A stretch of 64,000 bases of DNA from Crambe crambe (lineage: Eukaryota; Porifera; Demospongiae; Poecilosclerida; Crambeidae): positions 7,456,075 through 7,520,074 of the forward strand of contig OZ004587.1 of the NCBI GenBank assembly GCA_963924555.1, written 5' to 3'. This document shows positions 51,603 through 61,242 of the stretch, piece by piece. A program made the translations under genes and the position numbers. Numbering within the stretch: position 1 is the stretch's first letter; each line of letters begins with the position of its first letter. The notes under the pieces were generated by a model. It worked only from the letters and a program-made list of their open reading frames with translations, was not told where the DNA came from and did no database searches.

Positions 51603-54600
51603 TTACATGGCCATTGGCATCAGGTGTATGGGCTTCTCCAATATTCTTGATATTTCTGATTGTACAACACAAACTTCTTCCAACTGAACATTGAAAATTT
51701 CATCTGTCTCAACATAAAATTCTTTCTTCTCTCCCGATTCACCAGGGTTCAATACTTCAGTAGGTACTTCAAAAAGTCTGCGTTTGCAATAATCTTTAAA
51801 ACTTGCTTCGTATTCGGCTAATCTCTCCTTGTCATCGTTAGTGCCAAGGTGATCGATGATATCTCTTACGATTTGAAAACTGAACAGTGAACAGTGCTGA
51901 AACGCCTTCAGTAATATCTTGCTGATGTCATCATCAGATTCATCTAGCTTGGATATTTTATAGGGTTTGAGAACTATCTTCAAGGATTGTATCAACACTT
52001 TCACACTAGTTAAGGACCTCTCTGTGTGGAAAAGTAGAGATGAGAATTTACTTCGAATATCTTTACTGTCCATTACGAGTCTTCCCATCAGCATACTCTT
52101 TTCTTTTTCTGATAAATGCTCACTTTTCAGATAAGGAAATCTCTCTTCTACCGCAGAATATTTACCTATAATAAAATGTGCAGGCAAAAAGATCACACAA
52201 TACACAGGTGGACATTACCTCTATCATTGTCCTACATTACATATTCCACGAGTATCAGACCATGTGAAGAGTTGATCTGATATGGCCTTTAAATAGATAC
52301 ATTCCTAAGTGCAATGGGATGTGTTATGCCAATATGACGTCATACCAAATTGTTCAGACATTAATTTTGACCTGGTAAATGACCTATGGCAGACTGTTAT
52401 AATCCTCACTGAATGTTGTCCAAGAATTGAAATTTTTAAAAATACATATATCTAGGTCTACACTCCAAAATGCCCCAGGCGTATGTACATACTAGTCTCG
52501 CGTGCCAGATGTATTTTTTGTGAAAAAAAGAAAAGGAAAAAAAAGAGAGTGCGGCTGGCTAGTGAGACTACGTACATACATGTGGTGCAATAGTAGCACC
52601 CTGCATGTGTATTTATGCCATGCTCCAATTGTACTGCTTGATTGATTTCTACCCTTTGTTTATAGCATGGTGGATAGTAGCAGACTAATAGGATTGTAGC
52701 AATAATGATCAAAAGCATGATTCATGTTGTCTCATAACAGAATCCATCCTTTGTGGTAAGTACTCAGCTCTAAGCATAGGAATACTATACTTGCTGCTCA
52801 CTCACTTGCTGTCTAACATTTCTACAGCCACAGGCACAAGGCTTATCTAAGCGGCTTGTAAGCACTAGGCTTATCTATAGGCATCTGCCTTATTATGCCA
52901 GCATAATTCTTGGAATAATATAGGTGCAGCATAGAATCCAGGAATAATCAAAATATCATGGGCATAATGCGCTATTATGCATCCACGTAAACCTTAGGCA
53001 CACACATGATTCGAGTGAAGCTGCAACACATTGAGCAACCTGTCAAATTTAAAAGATACTCTTCATTTTTACACATAGTAGCAGAAGACATTTTCAGAAT
53101 GATGTTGAACATGGATAATAGGCAGATTTTTCGAGAATAGAAACATTCCAAGAAAAATAAGCATAATTTTGGTTGTTACAACTTACTTATTTTACACTAT
53201 TTTGTACAAGGTAATTTTTGTTGTTGAGAAATAAATCAACATCAAGAATTTCCCAATCTACAGTAACAGTCAGTAACACGGCATGCACCATTACAATAAT
53301 GCTGCACACATGCATGGACATCACACATCACATCCCACCCCCAGTTCAGCCTGTGAAGAAGATAGAAAACACATCCCTCCTTCATACCTTTCAGGTGTAT
53401 GGGCCTCCCCAATATTCTTGATATTTCTGATTGTATAACACAAACTTCTTCCAACTGAATATCGAAAATTTCATCTGTCTCGACATAAAATTCTCCCGAT
53501 TCACCAGGGTTCAATACTTCAGAAGGTACTTCACAAAGTCTGCGTTTGCAATAATCTTTAAAACTTGCTTCGTATTCAGCTAATCTCTCCTTGTCATCGC
53601 TGGTGCCAAGGTGATCGATGATATCTCTTACAATTTGAAAACTGAACAGTGAACAGTGCTGAAACGCCTTCAGTAATATCTTGCTGACATCATCATCAGA
53701 TTCATGATAAGATATTTTATAAGGTAAGAGAAGCACCTTCAAGGATCGTATCGACACTTTCTCACTAGTTAAGGACCTCTCTGTGTGGAAAAGTAGAGAC
53801 GAGAATTTACTTTGAATATCTTTACTGTCCACTATGAGTCTTCCCATCAGCATACTCCTTTCTTCTTCTGATAAATATACACTTTTCAGATAAGGAAATT
53901 TCTCTTCTACTGCAGAATATTCACCTAATATGATAAAATGTGCAGGCAAAAAAAAGATCACACAATACACAGGTGGACATTACCCTTATCATTGTCCTAC
54001 AATACATATTCCATGAGTGTAATGTCAGTGAGGATTATAATTTGACAAAATGTGAGGAGTTGATCGGTCATATTAGATACATTCCTAAGTGCAATGGGAT
54101 GTATTATGCCTATAATGATGTCAACTAAAGCAAATCTTGAACAGATATATGACCTTTTGACCTGGTAATTGGCCCATGGCAGATTGTTATAATCCTCACT
54201 GAATGTTATCCAAGAATTAACAATCAGTAACACAGCATGCACCACTACATTAATGCTGCACAGACATCACATACCGTATTTGTATAAATTTTCGATGGGG
54301 TTTTATTTTCGTTTTTTTCGTAGTCGATCAGAATCCTCGAAAATAATAAACAAAGTCTTAGTACTATGACGTCATATATGACGACGATGCGCATGCGTAT
54401 GCAATGCGATATCGATAGCAGCTGGGGAAAAACCTGGAGCAGATAGTCCGTGAGACGAAAGTATCATGCTTCATTACCGGGATCATGGCCATTGCCTGTC
54501 TCTCTTCTACAACAAAGCATCTCGCCTTCCGTAGCAGTCTAGATTTAGTCTGACATCGCCAGCCCAGCTCTTCTTTTTGGGGGAATATCTAGATTTCTCT

Positions 54601-57600
54601 GTAGTAGCCACGAATCACAAGAAGGTAGCCATCATGCATGTCACTCGGCCCCAGCAGCAGATAATGATATAGCTATTATGCGCATGCATTATTTTCCATG
54701 TGCTTGCTACGAAAATTAGACCTGCGGAAATTTTTTATTATAGGAACAGCTCCGGAAATCACAAAATTTTAAACCTCCGAAAATTTATACGATTACGGTA
54801 TTCACATACCCAACCCCCCAGTTCAGCTTGTGAAGAAGATATATATTATTATATATGGGCCGTTTGATAGGAAAAGGGTCTTTAGGGTGAAAATTATATT
54901 TTCGCGTTTGGGTCAAATTATGCGAAAAAATGCGAAATTTTGAAGTTTTGAGTTTGCAGCTGTTTTGGGTAGTTTAGTGCTTGCTCGTTTAGATTCTATT
55001 TGAAGCATCACCAGAATCACTCGTTTTGCATCCTTTTTCATGCAAGGTAAGAGTCTAGTACGGCAACTTTTAGCCTCGAACCCAGAGCCTGGGTTAGAGG
55101 ACCATTAAGTAAGTGGGGGGTTTCATACAGACGCGCGCTGTTGATTTTTTCGTTGAAACGAGAGCTGTGAAGTACTAGGTGAAGACTTCTGAGGTAAAGC
55201 TAGTATAATCAGCCTGCAGCGATGCTAAGCTGAAAGTGTACTAACTATGAACTGTCTGAAAACCCCCGTTTACAATTACATAGATAATAGCTAGCTTAGT
55301 AGCTAGCGTAATAAGTGATCTTGGTTGCATGTCTAAATATCCAGGATATGGCAAGTCACCAGTGTAGCTATAACTAGCACCACACCTAATGAGCTTGTAG
55401 AGGCATTCAGAAGGGATGAAGAAGAATTTTTTGGTCTTCCATATGAAAAGAGGAGTGAAGCTATTGAGCCTGACTCAGATGAAGAAGAAATAAGTGTCGA
55501 TATTGAAGATATATATGAAGATATTGCAGCTCTATTCACTGCTTCACAGGATAATACAGATGTAATGATTGAAGATCTCGATGTGGAGAAACAAAGCATA
55601 GAAGATCATCTTAAAATGGGATGTGGTTGTACTGGTGATTGTTATGATCAATTTTCTTTTGATGAGTTGTATTCCATTCGACTTCAGATGAATGAATTGG
55701 AAAAGTCAGAAAAGGACATGTTAGTTCTTGGAAAGCTCCAGATACTTAGTAGAGGTGATGACATCAAGCATGCTCGAACAGTCACCAGTGCCAAACGTCA
55801 GCGAATAACTTTTAGATATGCATATGATCACAGGTCTGTGTGCAAAGATGCATTTTGCTTTCTACACTCTATTGGTGAAAAGGTCCTCAAAAACCTCCAG
55901 AAGCATTTAAAGGATCATGGAATCACTTCACGTATTCATGGTAATAAAGGTAGACTTCCACCCAATACTTTTAGTTTTGAAACTGTCAAAGCACTTGTAG
56001 ACTTCATTCAAAATTATGCTGTTGTATTTGGCCTTCCACAGCCTGCAGCACAAAGTGGAAGAGCCAAGAAAGCTCCCATTTATCTCCCAGCAAGTGAAAA
56101 TTACATAACTGTTCATAATAAGTATGTTGAATCATGTATTCTTAAAGACAGACCAGCAGCAAAGTACCATTCCTTTCGTCAAATCTGGTTACATTGTGTT
56201 CCTCACATAAAATTCATGACACCTCGCACAGACGTTTGTGAAACTTGTGAGAATTTTCGTGTTTTGATTTCTACCGCAGTTTTAGAGGATGAAAAATTAT
56301 CGCTGAGTGAGCAATTTCAATCCCATGTCAACCTAGCACAGAAAGAGCGGCAATATTATCTTGATTCTTCACGGAAAGCTGAAGAAAGTTTACAGAGCTG
56401 TAGTCCAGGAGGTCATCCATTGTACTGCCATTACACATTTGATTTCGCCCAACTACTGCAAATCCCATATCATGCCAGGCAAGTAGTAAAGTACCACTCA
56501 AAGTGCAGCTTTTTGGCATATGTAACGATGGCAACCACAAGCAGGTAAATTACCTCTTTAGCGAATCTGAATGTATTGGGAAAAATGGGACCAAGGCTCA
56601 TGGTGCCAATGCAGTTATTTCAATGCTGCATCATTATTTCAAAAATCATGCAGCAAAGGAAAAAGATGCCCACCTCCACGCAGACAATTGTGTGGGTCAG
56701 AATAAGAACCGCTATGTTGTAGGTTATCTTGTGTGGAGGGTTCTCTCTGGCCTCAATAGTAGCATCACTTTATCTTTTATGCGTGTTGGCCATACACGCT
56801 GTATAGTGGATGGCAATTTTGGTCTAATCAAGCAACTATATCGTCAAAGTGATGTAGACACAGTGAGACAGCTTGCGAGTATTGTTGGCTTCTCATCAAG
56901 CAGCAACATTCCACAACTGTATCCGTGGGAGTGGAGGGAATGGGATGCCTGGTTGGAGCAATTTTTCACAGCAGTTAAGGGTATTCGTAAGATTTACCAC
57001 TTTCGAGTTACAGCTGACATGGGAGGGAAAATTGCAGTAAGAACAGAGTGTGATGGTAATGAAAAAAAGATTTCGATTATTAAGAAGGAGATCACGCCAG
57101 CTGACATTAAATCTGCACCTCTTCCAAGCGCAGTTCCACCTGCTGGTATGACCCGAGAAAGGCAAGAGTATCTTTACTCCAAGATTCGTGAGCATGTTTG
57201 GCCACACTACAGGGATATCACTTGTCCTCGTCCACAATAACAGCTTCAAGATCACATTTTGAAAGTATTCTATTAATCATTAACCAAATGAATTTTCATG
57301 TGATTCTTTTTTTTAAGTGTGAACTAAAACTGCCATTTTCTCAAAATAATACTTTATGAGGTTCTTATATTAAATAATCTCTAATTTCAGAATGGTGAGT
57401 GCTTGCTGGGTAAAAACATCATATAGAGATAAAAGAAACATTACTTCAAAGTAATTAGTCAACAAATCATATTTTTCCATTTTCACCCTAAAGACCCATT
57501 TCCTATCAAACGGCCCATATATAAAATATATAAAAAATCCCTCCTTCATTCATACCTTTCAGGTGTATGGGCTTCCCCAATATTCTTGATATTTCTGATT

Positions 57601-60505
57601 GTATAACACAAACTTCTTCCAATGGAACCTCAGTAGGTACTCCATCCTTGCAATAATCTTTGAAACTTTCTTCGTACTTGGCTAGTCTCTCCTTGTCATC
57701 GTTAGTGCCAAGGTGATCGATGATATCTCTTACAATTTTAAAACTAAAAAATGAACAGTTATGAAACGCCTTCAGTAATATCTTGCGGACATCATCATCA
57801 GATTCATTTAGCTCGGATGTTTTATAAGGTAAGAGAAGTACCTTTAAGTCTTGTATCAATACTTTCTCAGTAATTAAGGACCTCATTGTGTGGAAAAGTA
57901 GAAATGAAAATTTACTTCGGATATCTTTACTGTCCACTATTTCTGCTGTAGCACATTTACCTAATATGATAAAATGTATCGGCTGAAGATCACACAATAC
58001 ACAGGTGGATATTACCCTTATCATTATCCCATAACCACCAACTGGTTAAGATGGTAAAAAGGTAGTAGTACATGTTACATTTTCCATGAACTGAGTGACT
58101 CTGGCTAAACAATTACATATGGACTCCATTAACTATTTCTTATACCAGTTAAACATGGTTAATCAACAGCTAAGGGCGACCCTTTAGTATGCATCCACAG
58201 GTGTCACGTTGTTTATGTTTAATCTCCATGGAGACAAGAAAGTGTGGCTGCTTATGTTGCCTATATTGTAGCTAGTCTAGTCTATACTCACCTTTGCTAG
58301 CTACATATAAAATCGGGATTTATGAATGACCCTCGCCCTTGGGACTCGAGTTGTTTATAATCCATAAAATCAATATTGATCGATACTGACTCCATTGATA
58401 CATATTAAAAGCTCACCTGATCTATCATTGACATCTGTGCCTATTATTCCAAATGGATCAGTAGAAAATCGTTTTGAAGGTACATGGGAGGAGTTACTGG
58501 GAGGTTGAGTGGTGGGTGTGGTTAGTATAGATGCAGTTCCTTCAGAGAATTCCTTGCCATCAATAACGATATATACAATTCCATTTTCCTTATAGAATTC
58601 AGCTATATTTTTGATTTTCTCCTTGAGAGCTGATGCAATAAGTGTTGGGATTGTCCATGTGACTACAATGCACCCTGATTTGATGCTTCGTATTCTCATC
58701 GCAAATGAGGGGAAAAAAAATTCTTGAGTAATGCTCTCCTTCAATTTTTCCAAGTCTTCAAGTGTATATTCATCCCAACGTTGCTCCAACTTAATGACAA
58801 AGTCTTGTAAATCGTGTTCTTGTAAATCGTGTTCTTTTAACTGTATACTGAAGTGTCTGGTAAATTCGCACAAACGAGTTTCATTTCTAAATTTTCTAAG
58901 ATCTTTCACATATTTCTTCATGTCTGCTTTGAGAGTGAGGTCACCAAATTTGTGAACCAGATTCTCCAGGAGTGTATAGTTGAGGAAGTTCCAGTAACCA
59001 CTCAGTTTCATCCATATTTTTTCAGTGGTCGTATCTTTTTCTACAAAGTCCGTTAGCTGTTGGAAAAAAATTTTGTGCTGTTTTTGATACTTTACGTATG
59101 GAGAAAGAAGCTTTGCTACAAGTGTATCCACATCTGGATTCTTCTTTTTAATTTGATCAAAAGTCGTGTCTGCTATTTCACCAAATTTTCCTTCTAAGTA
59201 TTGGATATTCTTTTCAATGATCTCATTACATGAATCTGCATCATAAAATTAAAGCAGTGTTATTAGGGTCTCTGGACAACATGGTAAAGGGTTATTTAAA
59301 TTGTTGGTATCTTGTATTAATGCATGTTTGGTAAAGGGTCATCAAAACTGTTGGTGGTATAATACAGAGTTAGGGCTTAAGCATCTGTATCATGAATAAT
59401 GGTAGCTGATAGGCTAGTAGATGTTGACTTGTAAGTTGCATACAAAGAAAGCTACCACAAAGCACTTAGATGAGGGAGGGGGGTTTGCCAATTAATAAAA
59501 AGGTTTAAATCACATCTAATTTTTTCCATACCTGGTAGGGGTTGGGGGGTGGATACAGCAGCTGGAGGGCAAAGTTCGGGAGCCACTGTTCTTTCAGATG
59601 GTTCATTTGGAGCAGCTCTTGTTGAAGAAACAGAGTCATTGGATATGACTATCTCACGTTCTGTGGGTAGTTATATTATTGTAACTCACATAATATTATG
59701 TTCATTATGCTTCACCATGCAAAATAATGGGTTGTGCAAGAAAGAAATAGGAGGTAATCCTGCAGGCACATAGCCAGGGAAGGGTTAAGGGGGCTCGAGC
59801 ACCCAGGGGAGGGTGTGACTAGTATAGAGGTGGCTTCCTCAGAAGACTCATTAGGAGACCTAATTTGCAAAAAAAGCATCATTGGGTATAGGAGGAAGGG
59901 TTGGTGTGGTCATCATGGAGGTCATTCCCTCATAGGGAATCGTCAAGGGAGAGGCATTGGGTACAGGAAGAGGAGACCCAGAGGGTGTTGCCATCACTGA
60001 TAGGGTAGTGACTATGGAACAGTAATTTATAAATCACATCCTATAATTGCCTCAATAACTTCAGAAAGCTAATTTAAAGGGGGGAAGTTTCTGGGGTTTT
60101 CCCCATGATATCCACAATCATGCTATACACATGCTCTATCCAGTCTTCCCTTCTGATCCTCATACCTGGTTGAAGAGGGCTGCCTACAGCTGTGGTCTGA
60201 TGATACTGTTGGTCAAGAATTTCAACGATGTCTCCATATCTTATAATGTTCTGACGCAAATGATCGACCACTTCGTGGTACTTGTGAGGGTTGAGTTCAA
60301 CTCGATTCCTTATAGCAGTCACTAACATGCTAGCTTTATCAGCATCTGTCAGATTCGATTTTGGGTTGATGACTTCATCGCCACGTTCTTGTGTGATGAA
60401 TCCTTGCTGGAGAAGAAACTGTGCTATATCTCTATCAGACTCCAGAGCAATCTCCAACTTCCTCCTGCACTTGACAATTGTGGAATACTCCTTGGACTCT
60501 GCCAT
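51603..60505 (-). CDS. CARD protein with four copies of a helical domain (function unknown)
   Basis: Six coding exons: 60505-60166, 59660-59532, 59235-58417, 57960-57556, 53924-53388 and 52165-51603. All junctions are phase 1, GT-AG, and the total is 931 codons (930 aa). Residues about 8-100 read as a CARD (death-fold) domain (CRRKLEIALESDRDIAQFLL, then QGFITQERGDEVI and DKASMLVTAI). A short Ser/Pro/Thr-rich linker follows, then a 270-residue segment and three tandem repeats (about 430-564, 565-743 and 744-930). Each repeat has the order KDIRSKFS, LLFHTxRSL, a Y-K-x-S block, FSFxIVRDIIDHLGT, DDKERLAxYExSFKDYC, EEVCVxQSEISRILxKPIHL. The 270-residue segment has the same pattern in weaker form (LLENLVHKFGD). 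CARD domains recruit partners in innate-immune and cell-death signalling; that role here is inference. I do not recognise the repeated domain. Confidence 0.82.
52491..52570. mobile_element. Small inverted-repeat element in the CARD gene intron
   Basis: Ends TAGTCTCGCGTGCCAG and, inverted, CTGGCTAGTGAGACTA, around an A/G-rich centre. Flanked by near-identical GTACATAC words. Similar to 35383-35472. Confidence 0.55.
54290..54830. other. CARD gene intron DNA next to the transposon
   Basis: No exon seen. It contains an inverted repeat: 54274-54300 (taccgtatttgtataaattttcg) pairs with 54770-54800 (cgaaaatttatacgattacggta), so this segment of about 530 bp (54275-54801) looks like another TIR element with TACCGTA ends. 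Its sequence is not repeated elsewhere in the window. Confidence 0.55.
54857..57516 (+). mobile_element. DNA transposon with 38-bp terminal inverted repeats
   Basis: Left end 54857-54894 starts GGGCCGTTTGATAGGAAA; right end 57479-57516 is its inverse with one mismatch. ATATAT lies on both sides, a likely short target duplication that is hard to delimit in AT repeats. It is 2660 bp, with one plus-strand gene inside. It sits 39 bases past the donor of CARD-gene exon 57960-57556. The tandem paralogous intron near 53340-53387 shows the uninterrupted sequence (CAGTTCAGCCTGTGAAGAAG, then CATCCCTCCTTCATACCTTT), so the empty site is visible in the window. Confidence 0.9.
55337..57240 (+). pseudogene. 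Transposon protein with HADNCxGQNKN motif, one frameshift
   Basis: An open frame from 55337 (first ATG 55565) to 56548 and a second, -1-shifted frame that takes over near 56475-56500 and ends at 57240. Homology-like text continues across the switch, so one protein is broken by a single indel. The N-terminal part has an acidic stretch, a Cys motif CGCTGDCYDQF and a basic segment. The middle has CETCENF, a zinc-ribbon-like pair. The C-terminal half has YTFDFAQ, then HADNCVGQNKNR and RVGHTRCIVDGNFG. That last block is typical of a domain I know as DUF7869, common in cnidarian and sponge transposon-like proteins. Spaced acidic residues suit a nuclease core, but a DDE triad is inference. The frameshift suggests a dead copy, or a sequencing error. 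Confidence 0.75.
59810..60016 (-). pseudogene. Degenerate duplicate of the CARD-gene linker exon
   Basis: On the minus strand, after an acceptor-like CCATAG at 60017, an open frame rich in Pro/Thr/Ser runs about 50 codons (MATPSGSPLPVPNASP) and meets TAG. The following bases (ATACCCAATGA, TCCTAATGAGTCTTCTGA) resemble the real linker exon at 59532-59660. No good donor keeps the frame. Probably a decayed or optional exon. Confidence 0.45.
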
Positions 60506-61242
60506 TTTACCAGCCAGAACTGTACAAATAAGATGTGATGGTTCGTTTATCATAGTGTAAACATATCAACTTACAAGTCAATCTGATCTTTTCAATTTCA
60601 AACTATCTATGCAGTCAGTTGAAGGATATGTCAATTAAACTTGATGGTTGCAGATGTCTAACAGCAGGAGAGGGAGTAGCCTTGAGGCTGGGTTCGAGGC
60701 CAGAGGGAATTAACATCAACTGCTGAAGATGTCATCAATGGACAGGAGACCGAGTGGACGGCGTTCCCCTCAAATGCAGACACTCGATATTAGCTAGCTC
60801 TCAGTCGACTAACCTCTGCAAGAGAATAGTCTACTCAAGATGATCTATGCTGCAACAGATCTTGAAAAGGGTAGATCAACATTACATAATGTTCAGTGAG
60901 GTCAAAGTACAATGATAGGAACAACGAAGTGGCTAGAGCGCCGGTCACGGTCCGGAAACTCCGCATCTTAAAGAGCCGGTAAGCGCACGTGATCACAGTA
61001 GCAGCGCGCGCGATTGCATACAGTTGATTTCACTTCCCTTGGAACTTCCGTGAATATACCCGTGGAGCGTGGCTCGTGAGAGAGAGGCGCTATCTCCACG
61101 CTCTTTGCACAAGAGCTAGTTCAGAACAAGAGCTTCTAGTTGCTGCAAAGAGCGTAAAGATAGCTTCACTCTATCACCTGCCACGCCCCACGAAAAAATC
61201 ACGGAAGTTCCTGTGTACGTGTATACCGCGTACCGGTACCTC
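60506..61242. promoter_or_regulatory. Shared upstream region of CARD gene (-) and ZSWIM-like gene (+)
   Basis: Head-to-head starts, 737 bases apart. A possible CARD 5'-UTR acceptor lies at 60522 (tttgtacag on the minus strand). 61023-61051 matches 10205-10233 inverted. Around 61090-61155 an inverted pair (GCTCTTTGCA, TGCAAAGAGC) could form a hairpin. The stretch 60660-60960 has nothing recognised. Confidence 0.45.

Noticed and set aside
60074-60165. CARD exon read through to the stop at 60074 as a stand-alone CARD protein
   Set aside because: A strong CAG|GTATGA donor at 60166/60165 joins in phase to five further exons and the total stays in frame; the read-through form remains possible as an isoform.
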